Notes under the pieces: generated by a model
Seen by the model: the letters and a program-made list of their open reading frames with translations, nothing else
Told to the model about the DNA's origin: nothing
The model's database searches: none
NCBI GenBank assembly: GCA_026120035.1
Contig: JALRME010000033.1
Location: 62,001 to 126,000 of the forward strand
Origin: Coleophoma eucalyptorum
Lineage: Eukaryota; Ascomycota; Leotiomycetes; Helotiales; Dermateaceae
Length of the DNA stretch: 64,000 nt
Direction of reading: 5' to 3'
Made by a program: the position numbers and the translations under genes
Part shown: one piece after another, positions 53,356 to 64,000 of the stretch
How the letters are laid out: each line of letters begins with the position of its first letter
Numbering within the stretch: position 1 is the first letter of the stretch

Positions 53356-56300
53356 ATGCCTCCATATCAAGATCTTCACAGCCCAATGCAGCATGTGATG
53401 GACAGCCAATACTACGTGCACTTGTCGTCGGAGGGTAGGTAGCGTGGCCAGTATCAGACATATAAGTCAAATCTAATAGCCTTTAGAAACCATCCTCAAT
53501 GCATCAGAATGTGGAGGCATCGGGATCTCAGATGACCCACCCATGTCATTTCGCAACCGTCATCGCATTCTTGATGAAGCCTACAATTCATGTCCAAGTC
53601 CCGAGCAGGTTACCGCTACGTGCATGGCTAGAATTTCCCAGAAAGTCGGACTAGTAATGGAAGAAGTCCATGCGTGGTTCCAGGACGAGAAATTGAGGCG
53701 CGAGAAGCTCGCAAAGCTCCTCGCCAATAGGCAACCTCAATCACAGGAGAGTGGGAACCAGTTCCCTTTGTCTCCCGAGAGTATGATAACCCCCCAAGAC
53801 TCGAATAGTACGACTACCTTGTCTATATCTCTGAACGGATTTCCTTCACAGCAAGACCGCTCCTCTCTTCAAGATACGATCTCGGTATTCTCTCCCTCTG
53901 CCACAACTACGCAACAACGACCGTTTGCTGCACGAGGAAGGCGGGGAAGACTGCCAAAAGGTGCACCTGTGCCTGACTTTGACCGGCCATCCTCCCAAGG
54001 AACAAAGCGCCAGAAGTTGGAGGTCAAGTACCCTTGCATAGACTGTGGTTCTGACTTTGTAGCGGAAAGATGGTCCGAACATGTCAAGCGTGTACATTTC
54101 CCGGATCAAGTCTGGGAATGTCCAAAGATCAATGAGAGGACTGGAAGGCCCTGTGATGTTAAGCCTTATAGGGCAGAGAACTTCGCGTCCCACCTGTCAC
54201 GTGTACATGGAAGTGATGCTGCAGAAATCTCCCAGCTGAAGATAACCTGCAAGTTTGCGGTTGTTGGGTTTTTCCATAAGATTTGTGGTATCTGCAATGA
54301 TACCTTGACAACTCGGGACCAAAGCATCAACCATATCAAAGATCACTTCAAAGAAATATCTCGGCAATCCTGCCCACCTGAAGATCTAGGTGCCTCGGAA
54401 TGGAAGGAGAAGTGTGGCTCTGTACATGTCTTGAAACGCGGTATTCATTACAACATCAAAAGCAGAACTTACCGAGAAGATTCGAGCAGAGATGACAAGA
54501 ACGATGATAGTGGGGGACCAACTCAAGACGGATCGGGAACTAAGGGTAGTTCACAGTATAGGCCTGATTATCACTTCAATCAGAATGGGGAAAGTGGATC
54601 CTCAAATGACAGTGGCTTTGACTCAAGCCAAGAGTTCGGCTTTATGGAATTTGGGCAGTATGCTTTGCAAAGTTGTAAAGAGTCTGACGCTAGCCCTCTC
54701 AGTCATTCTATCTTTGGATTTGAAGGGCTAGCTTCGCCATTCACTTCCATCAGAATACTTGGTAAAGGAGCTCATAGCTCTGTGTACGAGGTTTCTCGAA
54801 GTGACTGTGCGGAAACTTTCGCTAGGAAATCGGTAAGACGCAGGCGTAAAGAGGATAAAATCTCGTCTGAGATTGTTCATCTTAAGAATGAGCTTTCAAT
54901 CCTCAGAAAATTGAGTCATCCACATCTTGTGAAGCTTATAGGAGCTTACACTGACTCCGAGCACTCACACATTGTCATGAGTCCAGTTGCTGACCAGAAC
55001 CTCGCTGATTATATGCGACTTGAAGAAAGCTGTCAACCGCTATCCCTACAATGGATGGGATGCCTCAGTTCTGCAGTGGACTACCTCCATGACCAAATGG
55101 TTCAACATCTTGATATCAAACCTCAAAACATTCTTGTTAAGGGAAATAATATTCTATTGGCAGATTTCGGCACTGCAAAAGCCTTGGATGGCCTAAGCGA
55201 TAGTAAAAAACTCTCACTAACACCAATGTATTGTGCCCCTGAAACGATGGTTCATGGGCAGCAAGACTTCATGTCGGATATTTTCTCACTTGGTTGTGTT
55301 TTTGCGGAGATGATGACTCGTCTATGTTGGCGGACCCTTCAAGACTTCGAGGACTTCCGTGCAAAGGACGGTAAAAAGGCATTCTACGTTACTCTTGATC
55401 GCACCTTATTCTGGATCTGGCGAAAACTGGAACCGGATGTTATTAATGCCCCCATGTTACACGCGTTGGAAGGAAAAAATAGGGGTTACCTAGAACTCTT
55501 ACGAGATACAATTATCCAGATGTTGGATCAAATTCCACAAGATCGACCGACTTCAAAAGCTGTCCACGAAGTCTTCTCACTCCAGATGTTGGATCAAATT
55601 CCACAAGATCGACTAACTTCAAAAGCCGTTCACGAAGTCCTCTCACCCCAAATGCTGGATCAAATTTCACAAGATCGACCAACTTTAAAAGATGTTCACG
55701 AATTCTTCACACTCCAAATGCTGGATCAAAACTCACAAGATCAACCAATAGCAGACATTCACAAAGTTCTCTCGGATTTTCCCTCACTTGCCACTTACGA
55801 TGAAAATCCTACGTTGGTGAATAAGTTGTCTAAAGATTCGCCTGCACATAAAAGATCAAGCAGTTATATCAGCCAGGATCCTCGGGAGCATCATGAATCG
55901 CATTCAACTATAGTTTCTGCACCCTCATCTACGGAAGTCATCATCGAAAGGTTTCAGGAACTCTCAACTCCAGAAAAGCCAAACCATATGCTGTTGGATC
56001 ATATATCCAGTTTAGCTGGTATGGATCACTTCTACAGGGACCAAGCAGGCTCTGAAAATATGCACATCGACCATGAGGAACCATGGCCTCTCTTGGAAGA
56101 CACTTTTTGGCAAAGCATCCGACCAAGTTCGCTACAACCACTTTATCCCAATCTAGCAACTAATTTTGATTTATTTGAGCCCTCCAAAACATCCATCGTC
56201 GGCTCTGGTCCTCTTATACATACCCTAGACCCTTTACCGCAAATTTTGAATGCTCCACCTACACCCGGGCTTTCTTACTGCTCGTCAAGAATCTCTTCCC

Positions 56301-57025
56301 GTTTCTCCGAGTCAGACTCAGCTAGTTGCTATTCAAGTGTTCCCGGTCTTGTTCCAGAATGGTCCGGAACTAATCTTGGATCAAAGTCTTCGTTTCCTGA
56401 GGTAAACGCATCCGATACAAGAGAAGCTGGCAGGTGCCAAGTCCCAGAATGTAACAAGATATTCAAAGACCTGAAAGCCCACATGCTTACCCATCAAAAT
56501 GAACGACCAGAAAAGTGTCCCATCGAAACGTGTGACTATCACATTAAGGGCTTTGCGAGAAAATATGACAAAAGTCGCCATACCTTGAGACACTATAAAG
56601 GCACAATGATATGCGACTTTTGCCCAGTATCTGGGACGACTGCCAAGAAATCCTTTAATAGAGCAGACTTGTTCAAAAAGCATTTGGCTGCTATGCATGG
56701 GGCTGATCAGACTCCAGCAAATAGCCGGAAGAAATCGCTGAGGAGTGTTGACAAAATATCAAGAGGCTATGCACCAGACGCTACCGGCAATTGTTCAATC
56801 TGCGCTTTGACCTTTAGCGATGCTCAGGGATTCTATGAGCATCTGGATGACTGTGTTCTTCGAATCATAAACACTAAGAATCCTTCAGAGGCAACAGCTG
56901 CAGCTCGTCATCCAAACTCTTGGTCCATTCAAGCTGAATCGGCAATACCAGATAGTGATATTTCTTCTGGGAGAGTTCATTCAGTTGTTCTGGATGAGCT
57001 TTTAGGAGTTTTGAACGAAGACTAG
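53356..57025 (+). CDS. Homeobox-C2H2 transcription factor with embedded protein kinase, 1205 aa
   Basis: Exon 1 (53356-53434) and exon 2 (53487-57025) join across a 52-nt intron, adding 45 residues (MPPYQDLHSPMQHVMDSQYY...) before the large open frame. Order: homeodomain-like region (about 50-105; RHRILDEAYNSCPSPEQ, VHAWFQDEKLRREKL); C2H2-type fingers (about 205-325; CIDCGSDFVAERWSEHVKRVH, ICGICNDTLTTRDQSINHIK); Ser/Thr kinase (about 443-720; GKGAHSSVYE, FARKSV, VQHLDIKPQNIL, DFGTAKAL, YCAPET, SDIFSLGCVFAEMM); four 22-residue repeats; linker; and C-terminal fingers (about 1009-1147; GRCQVPECNKIF, HLAAMHGADQTPANSRKK, CSICALTFSDAQGFYEHLDD). The first and last parts are those of fungal homeobox-C2H2 factors, while the middle is a catalytically complete kinase (HRD written HLD). 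A nuclear DNA-binding kinase is inferred. Confidence 0.85.
55517..55777 (+). repeat. Four in-frame 66-bp repeats at kinase end
   Basis: Units start at 55517, 55583, 55649 and 55715. Each encodes QMLDQxxQDxPT then a helix (KAVHEVFSL in the first), which is the R-P-T-containing last helix of the kinase C-lobe copied in tandem. Confidence 0.92.
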
Positions 57026-57841
57026 TATAAAGATGAATCAAACAACAACAATGAGGACAAGTACACCGCTACATCAGAACTTTTCAGGGGTCTACAAAGA
57101 TCCCAGAATCTAGCACACTCTAAATTTAAAATACCAGTATCATTCCAAGAGCGGAAGCAAGGAGGAATTTCCATTGCGATGAATGTCATACTCAGAGATG
57201 AGTTTGCATAAGCGAGTGAACGCTGACCTTTGAAGGATTATATAATGCTTAATTCAGATTCTGGCGTTCAGAAGAATCCCTCAGACGGAAAATAATTGAC
57301 TGATTCAGATGTTGCGATGTTGTGTTGAACAGAAACTTTTCTTGGTCATACAGAAAATGAAAAGGGGACTTTGACTGCAAATCATTTGTCGGGGAACGCT
57401 CAATGATATTATGAAGATTTCGATATTAGTATCATGAGTTAGACACCATGCAGGGATGTGTATTTACGTTTTTAACATAACTGTTGGTTTATGTTAGGTA
57501 ACGTAGTGAGTGACTCTCAAGTCACATCAGGTTCAGGTAGTGTTCATAAGGTGTGTAATAGATGTTGATTGAACAGAGTGTGATATAGATAGCTTCCAGA
57601 AGCAGGCATCGATGCGTAAAATGTATTCGCCATTTCGGCGAACGGTGATGCCATAACTGCACCATCCAGTACATTATTGCGCGAATTAATGTACCCCTCA
57701 CAACATCATGAAATCACGCAATGGATCAATATCGATAAAGAGTGCTTTTATCGTCCACCTGAGCTAGCATATCTTTCCAACATAACTTTCTTGTCTTACC
57801 TTGCTTTATAGTAGCCTATCTAAATACTGACATCTGAAACC
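57026..57841. other. Intergenic with right inverted-repeat arm
   Basis: 3' flank of the homeobox-kinase gene, the inverted-repeat arm at 57488-57582, then the promoter of the NmrA-type gene. No gene is seen. Confidence 0.5.
57488..57582 (-). repeat. Right arm of a ~95-bp inverted repeat pair
   Basis: Reads CTGTTGGTTTATGTTAGGTA on the plus strand through TGACTCTCAAGTCACATCAG to AACAGAGTGTG, and is the inverted copy of 50987-51080. Confidence 0.8.
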
Positions 57842-58852
57842 ATGACGAGCATTAAGAACGTCGCTGTCCTTGGGGTAAGTACTTGCGCACCAAATCCATT
57901 CATCTATACACCTTTTAACATTCCTCAAGGCAGGCGGAAACCTTGGCCCCTCAATCGTCGAGGCTCTCCTCGATGCTAAGTTCAATGTTACAGTTCTATC
58001 AAGACAATCCTCTAAGAGCACTTTCCCTAGCGCTGTCCAAGTGCGTAAGGTCGATTATAGCTCAGAAAGTTCTTTGGATGAAGGTCTGAATGGACAAGAT
58101 GCTGTTGTATCTGTTTTTGGGTCTGCAGGGTTAGCTAGCCAAAGGACGGTCGTGGATGCAGCTGTGAAGGCCGGAGTGAAGCGCTTCATCCCCAGTGAAT
58201 TCGGAGTCAATACACAGGGGTTAGAAGGCTCACCACTTGTAGCTCTGCTTAAAGATAAGACAGATACTGTGGAGTACCTAAAGAACATCTCATCACAACA
58301 CAAGAACTTCTCATGGACTGGCATTGCCACAAACTTATTCTTTGATTGGGTAAGCGATACCAGGTTCTGTGCTGCGTTTATAATCAAGCATTACTAATAC
58401 TAGCTGCTTTTTAGGGTCTCCGAGTGGGTTCATTGGGTTTCTCCATCTCAAATAAGACTGCAACTATCATCGATTCGGGAAATGAGCCCTTTTTTGGAAC
58501 AAACCTTAAGACCATTGGATTAGCAGTTGCTTCGGTTTTGCAACACCCAGAGACATCCAATCGCTACCTGAAAGTTTCCTCCTTTACTACCACACAGAAT
58601 GAGCTGCTATCTATTTTCGAAGCAGAAACTGGGGTAAAATGGACTATCGCGAGGGAAACAGCTGACGAGCACCGCAAGACGGGCGAGGAGAAGTTAGCCA
58701 AGGGCGATAAGTCCGCGTTTGTCAATCTACTGAAGGACTTCGTGTTCCGTGATGGAAGTGGGCATGGAAGTCCAGAGGGAGGATCCGCGAATAATGAGCT
58801 TGGCCTTCCACAAGAGGACCTTAAAGAGACAATTAAGAATGCATTAAAGTAG
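57842..58852 (+). CDS. NmrA-like / isoflavone-reductase-type NAD(P) protein, 296 aa
   Basis: Exons 57842-57874, 57930-58349 and 58415-58852 join in frame. The N-terminal Rossmann motif is completed by splicing (VAVLGGAGGNLGPSIVEALL), followed by VTVLSRQSS, DAVVSVFGSAGLASQ, GVKRFIPSEFGVNTQ (PSEFG block) and WTGIATNLFFDWGLR. This is the atypical short-chain dehydrogenase group of PCBER/isoflavone reductase-like proteins, common in fungi for reducing aromatic or quinone compounds or acting as redox sensors. Cytosolic. It lies beside an efflux transporter and a transcription factor, which may point to a small specialised-metabolism or detoxification unit. Confidence 0.88.
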
Positions 58853-59466
58853 ATAAGGTCATAGAGATTTAAGTATACATACTTTGGAGTTATCGATATC
58901 TTATCAATACCTATATGTAATTTTTAAATATTCTTATTTCCAGGCTCTAGCATCAGCAAACCAATTGACTACAAAAGGTATACTGAGGATCAACACATCT
59001 ATGAACGAGTTACAAACATGAGATAGCTTGAACTCCAGAATCAAATCTGGTTTTACCAGATATGAAGTAGTGTTGCAAACCATCTTCGCCCTAAATTTGC
59101 TTCTAGTATACTGGGCCTTTCGAGAAATATCATATTTCTTGACATTTTTTCAATAATCTCATGCCATAACTTGGCATTAGCGGTTATTGAACGAGCCAAT
59201 TTGAGTGTGAGAGAGAAACAGGAGCGCGTGCCTACAAACTAGCAAGGTGTTTCTGACAACCGCCTTTAAGTATTCTTAATTGATATTCCCTCAGAACATG
59301 AACGATACTATAATACAGAGATTTGCAGACTTGTACTCCATTTAGTCTAAATCGGTCATTTGCTGCATGAGCTTATCAAATCTTATAGCTGCGCACTTCT
59401 TCAAACCTTATCTATTATCAACTTACAATTTTCATGACTCTACTATCCTTAACTGACGACAGCAGC
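58853..59466. other. Convergent intergenic, no gene seen
   Basis: 3' flanks of the NmrA-type gene and the MFS exporter. Confidence 0.5.
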
Positions 59467-61316
59467 TTAATCGTAAAGCCTCGCGTTAACCTTGAACCGG
59501 AAGATCAAAAGCAGAATAAAGGATCCGGCAATGATACATAGGACATAGGCATTACTCATTGATCGCACAACAACACGAACTACCTGATCTTGCGTATTCT
59601 GTGGCAGATCTCGCAACAGCGGACTACTGGGATTAGAGATGATAGTACTGATATCAAGTCTGCTGAGATGTGGCAGCAGACGAGCAATTTCTTCTTGTGC
59701 TTTGTTGAGAAAGACGCTGTTGGCGATGCTGAGCGCGATAGTTGGCCCACCGAGCTGTGCAAAGGCTTCCCATCCAGTGCTTCGCGGGATATCGGCCGGG
59801 GCGACCTTTATTGAGGCGACAGAGAACGAGAGCTGTGTGCTTGCGCCGGAGCCCAGCCCAAGCAGGACTTGGTAGCCGTAGACATTGGCGAGTGGTGTGT
59901 GCTGATTGACGGTGTAAAGAAGTGCGGCGCCGGGTACACAAAGGGCGCCAGCGAAGATATACCAGGGAACATAGTAGCCGGTCTTACCGACGAGCCAGCC
60001 TGAGAGGATGGCAATAACAGTTTGGAAAGCAACAAATGGAAGCATTCGCACTCCAGCGATGATTGCGGAGTCTCCTTTGACGAATTGGAAGTAAAGAGGC
60101 AGGAAATAGACAGGAATAAAGACGCAGGTAGCGGCACAGGCGACTTCGAGAAAAAGCACGATCATAGTGATTGATTTGAAAAAGTGCATGGGGAACATAC
60201 GATGCTCCGTAGTGGTCCCGATACCAAAGAACTGCTGTGCCAGGAAAAGCCAAAGGAGGACAAAGGCCACGACGAAGAGGGCGATGACTTGGCCCGAATT
60301 CCAGGCATACTCGACACCGCCGAAAGAGATCGCCATGACGGTAGATACAATAAGACCGCACAGTAAAATGATTCCAAGGAAATCAATTTCAATCGCTCTT
60401 TGCTTGATGGATTGACCGGGACGTGGGTTGAGTGTTGGCAGAAGAAAGATGTAAACTGGGGCACAGACGCCACCAACGACGAGGTTACTTCAATCAACAG
60501 TCAGTCGTGAACGAAGCCAAAGCAGCACATGGATAAACCCACAAATAAAATGCCCATCGCCATGTAGTATTGCTCACAGCGAAAGCTCCGCCAATGACTG
60601 GGCCAAGCACAGTTCCTCCACCAAAAGTAATGCCAACAAGATTCAGGTATAGCGGCCGCTCTCTTTCCGAAGTCATTTGGGTTAGAAGGGCCATTGACCC
60701 GTAGTACCTGCATATGTTAGCACTCGGAACTTGGCTAGGAGATGCAACCTACATTCCAGCGCCGCCCACACCACATATCGCACGTCCGACAATCAGAGTG
60801 TTCATCGTAGGCGCAGCTCCGCAGACGGCAGACCCGACAGCGAAGACAACGAAGCTCGAGCAAAATGTCCATTTACTACTGAAACGCGCATATATATCGC
60901 CCCTACATTTTAAAGTCAGTAATAACGTCCTAGTTCTTCGTACATACCGAAAGCGTGCCATACCATAATAGATTAGTGCCCAAAGATGACGCAAAGAAGG
61001 CAATAGGAAGCCAAGCAAGCTTGTCGAGGGATGCAAAGTCTTTGACCACAGCAGGTTGGATGTTGGCTGCGATAGTGTTATCCGTTGCAAAGAGGAAGTT
61101 GGCCATGAGAATACTTGTGACGATTAGGAGCCAGACAAACCCATGGGCATTCCGTGGGGGTGGTTTGGGCACATCGTCATTGCTGTTTACGGTACGCTTC
61201 TCATTGTTCGTGCTCTGATAAAGGTCATTACCTGCAGATGGTATGTTTTGCGGACTTGAGTCGCTAGTTGACATGTCCGCGGTCGTAGGGTTGGTATTCG
61301 ATGTTGTGTCCACCAT
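59467..61316 (-). CDS. MFS drug-efflux transporter (14-TM DHA2 type), 562 aa
   Basis: Four exons (61316-60964, 60902-60753, 60707-60543, 60487-59467) join in frame, with introns of 61, 45 and 55 nt. After a polar N-terminus come WLLIVTSILMANFLFATDNT, LAWLPIAFFASSLGTNLLWG, then RAICGVGGAGMYYGSMALLT. The antiporter motif follows as FGGGTVLGPVIGGAFA and NTTWRWAFYFNLVVGG, and further helices run to FILLLIFRFKVN. The pattern is that of the fungal DHA2 (DHA14) exporters used for toxin, antifungal or metabolite efflux. Plasma membrane. Convergent with the NmrA gene and in the same direction as the regulator to its right. Confidence 0.9.
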
Positions 61317-62037
61317 AATGATGTGATGGTTCTTCGGGTCTCGGGACTGTTGATGGTGAGTGCAGGTGAGGGAAAAGGAAGCACCAAGGAAAGTTTAAAA
61401 TGAACTGCAACTAGGAAACAGAAAAATAACAACAAGCTACGTAATGATCACGAAAAGTCAGGATGGGGTCTGCTGTCTTATTTTAACTGAATAGAGTCAG
61501 TACTAATAGCCGTGAAGGTGATTAGCCGAGCCCATCGTCGGCCGACAATTCTCGGTCGTACATGTCTTTACTGCACGCCATCACAAAACCCTATACCACC
61601 TTAAATCACTAAATGCCTGTAAAATGCTATAATTTCATTCATCGGTGATGAATATTAGAAAGACAGCGGTCGGTCAAGTCGAACGTTAGGGCCGAACAAT
61701 GTCGGCAGATAGCCTCTACTACAAAAACATCCTACGCTCTGGTAACTAAGATAAAAGTGTCGTGGAATCAATAGAATTACTCTCAAATTAATCTCGGTGA
61801 TTCGTCTTCTAAATTTACCAGTAGTAGATACCTCTATTAACTCGATAAGTTTCCAAAAAGCTTAAACATATGCTTAACTGAACAAAGCAATCATTGCTAC
61901 TATAATAATGCTTAATACTAAGATCTTTGCCTTGTAAAAACCTTTTGCTATAAGGGCAATGGAGCATAAAGAATGCAAAGTCAATTATCTTCTCTAATAA
62001 TGGTATAACATTGGCAGTAGGACTTGTATTCATTCGT
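61317..62037. other. Intergenic, no gene seen
   Basis: Promoter of the exporter and 3' flank of the regulator. A 103-codon minus-strand frame (61815-62126) overlaps the regulator's 3' end in another phase and is not supported. Confidence 0.5.
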
Positions 62038-64000
62038 TCATGGATGCCCTGCCTCAAGAAAACCAATTTCATCAAGCTCGAAATTACCAGTGAGATCCCG
62101 TAGCACTTCTTCCCAGTTCGTACCAACCTCAGTGCTTCCAGTGCTACTTAAGTTCAAATCTACTTGAGAACCGTTCATCGAATACTCTTGCATTGGATCA
62201 CAGTTCCAAGCTGCGGATGGCCGCATTCCTACATCAGCGGTCTCACTGGAATTTTCATACATTTGGGCGAGCGGAGACGAGCTGTCAACCGTGCTGACGA
62301 GACGAGCAAGGGTCTCCGCCCCTACTTCAGCCATCTTGCTAACCTCCGCGAGGGTTTGTAGACAAGTCAACGCATCCCGGGCTGCCTTCATACATTCGGC
62401 CCGTGTCACGTTGCTTATGCCGACTCCTAGCAGATCTGTCTTCAAGGTGTGCGATCGGCCCTCCGCAAGATCTCCTGGGAAGCTTCTATCGGCACACAAA
62501 CATATCAATGGCACAGCAGCCTCGAAGACTGGCACGATGATACCTGAATATCTCGTATGAGAGCCGCCCATCAGCTTGTGGAGATTGAAAACACCATCCA
62601 GCAGTTTAAGCGCAGCTGCAGCCAAGGCCTTCTTATTGTGTAGTATTAGGACCTGCTTATATTCTGGAAGACGTTTGACCTGATCAGGTTTCTGAAGGAG
62701 CGCCGGCCTGAAGTTCCAGCAGAGGAACTCATAGATGGCCATGTGTAGCATTTGCCGTTGCATAGGAAGCGTAGGAATACGCTCATCCCACTGCTTGTCT
62801 GGCTGCTGTAGAGCAAAAATGGGCGGTATTGTTTGAATAAAAGTGCTGCAAAAGCTTTCATACTTCTCCTCTGCTGCTATCGCGTCATACTCGGAGCCTT
62901 GAACTGAGCCGTGGCTTCTCCAGAATCGAGCGAGCTGAGCTCGAACAAAGCGCTCTGTGAAGACATCTGGAGCGTCGGCTCCGATATAAATATCAGGTAG
63001 GATATGCATTCGGGGCATGATGTCTGCGCTCAAGCCATCAGGCAAGAATGGTATGCGGTCGAGACGTTTCGACAAACAGCTGTTTACGAGAATTGGAATA
63101 CAGTCAAAAACGACGCGGCTCTCCGGATACAAGTTGGGGCACTCACCTGTCCCATATGTATAGATTGCAAAATGTCCGCCGTCTCATCTCCTTTTCAAGC
63201 TCATCTACACTGCTAGCCCAATTATTGGCATCGAGATGTAGGCCAATTTTTTGTGCCACACGGGTAGCACAGCTAAGCGTTTCCCAAAATGAATTCATTC
63301 GACCCCTACATACGGATCCAAGACCGGCGAAGACAATATGCTGCACGCGCATCAAGGAGCCTCGTGGATCCAGACGGGCACATATTGGTGCAAGCGCGTC
63401 GATAACTCCTTCGCAAGAGTTTCGGATATCTCCTAGAGCCACACCTTTAACGCTGTCCATAGTATAGGTGGGTGAAGGAAGGAATATCAAAGCATAGCAA
63501 CATATCCTCAGAAACAGAATAGCGAATTCAATATCGGCAACAGATGATAACCTCTCTAGACTCCACCATTTTTGATACTGCGCAAGAAACCAAGGCGGAT
63601 ATAGAAGTTGGTCTATCCTGGAGTAGGTGAAAAGTCAGTATCTTCAAAAGATCATCTGCAATAGCGAGCCGAACCAGTTGACTTCAGTCACGAAATATCT
63701 GACCAAGAAATCCAGTATCGGACGGCTCAACATAATGTCCAGCGCCTTGCGGACCTCTGCCGCGGTCTCATCTGATATGGCTATATCTTTAGCATCAGGG
63801 CTATCATCTTCGTGTACCAGCTGTTGATCATGACAAATTACTAAGCCGAGCTCTGAAATGACTCGGGGTCTCCCGCAAAGCCATGGATAACTTACCTTTC
63901 GCACAAGGGCCATGGTGTTGAATTCACTTTGCTCATAGTATCCAAAGACATCAGCCAGCGACGAAGACTCCGGCCTCTCTTGGGATGGCCCAGGTGTGAA
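62038..64000 (-). CDS. Fungal-specific transcription factor (partial, runs off right end)
   Basis: The C-terminal stop is at 62038; the reading frame stays open to the window edge, so the DNA-binding N-terminus is outside. Exons are separated by short introns near 63890, 63640 and 63140. The middle-homology domain shows MDSVKGVALGDIRNSCEGVI, FAGLGSVCRGRMNSFWETLS, AQKIGLHLDANNWASSVDEL and EMRRRTFCNLYIWDR. LSKRLDRIPFLPDGLSADIM and HMAIYEFLCWNFRPALLQKP follow. The EMRRRTFCNLYIWD and LDRIPFLP blocks are typical of Fungal_trans domains. An acidic/Ser-rich tail probably contains the activation region. It could regulate the adjacent exporter; that is inference from position only. Confidence 0.85.

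Noticed and set aside
1..64000. CRISPR array, prophage or bacterial operon
   Set aside because: No regularly spaced short repeats with unique spacers; genes are intron-containing and of fungal families.

Overview
The window is nuclear DNA from a filamentous ascomycete (Pezizomycotina). Most genes carry short GT...AG introns of about 45-110 nt with CTAAC/CTGAC-like branch sites. The families present (HET, Zn2Cys6 regulators, WSC, NCS1, HAL-type kinase, P4-ATPase, CHY finger) are typical of that group. The class is not resolved; the effector-like proteins would suit a plant- or host-associated lineage. I saw no bacterial operons, CRISPR, rRNA or convincing tRNA. Many gene models below were built by joining exons by hand, so that frame, splice signals and family motifs agree.

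Layout. 0-10 kb: a hexose-type MFS transporter, a HAL/SAT4-like pseudokinase, a SAM methyltransferase, a secreted arylsulfotransferase-family protein and a CHY zinc-finger protein. 11-23.6 kb: housekeeping genes (Dnf1-type phospholipid flippase, GNAT acetyltransferase, pyruvate decarboxylase-like enzyme) and a small secreted six-cysteine protein. 25.6-33.5 kb: a Zn2Cys6 regulator, a 2-oxoglutarate/Fe(II) oxygenase and a divergent NCS1 nucleobase-type permease, perhaps one uptake-and-oxidation locus. 34-36.8 kb: a HET-domain protein.

37.4-48.5 kb is the most unusual stretch, with five consecutive genes for predicted secreted proteins. They are an 8-cysteine small protein in four exons, a Kex2-processed celp0028-like effector candidate behind a ~103-bp tandem-repeat promoter, a 10-cysteine small protein in three exons, a 757-residue protein of about 14 six-cysteine repeats ending in a beta/gamma-crystallin-like domain, and a 737-residue WSC-domain protein. 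The two small proteins are split over exons too short to stand out as open reading frames.

49-64 kb: a cysteine-synthase-like PLP enzyme, a long AT-rich spacer with minisatellites, and a 1205-residue protein in which a protein kinase domain lies inside a homeobox/C2H2 transcription factor. That gene is flanked by a ~95-bp inverted repeat pair. An NmrA-type reductase, a 14-TM MFS exporter and a fungal transcription factor that runs off the right end follow.
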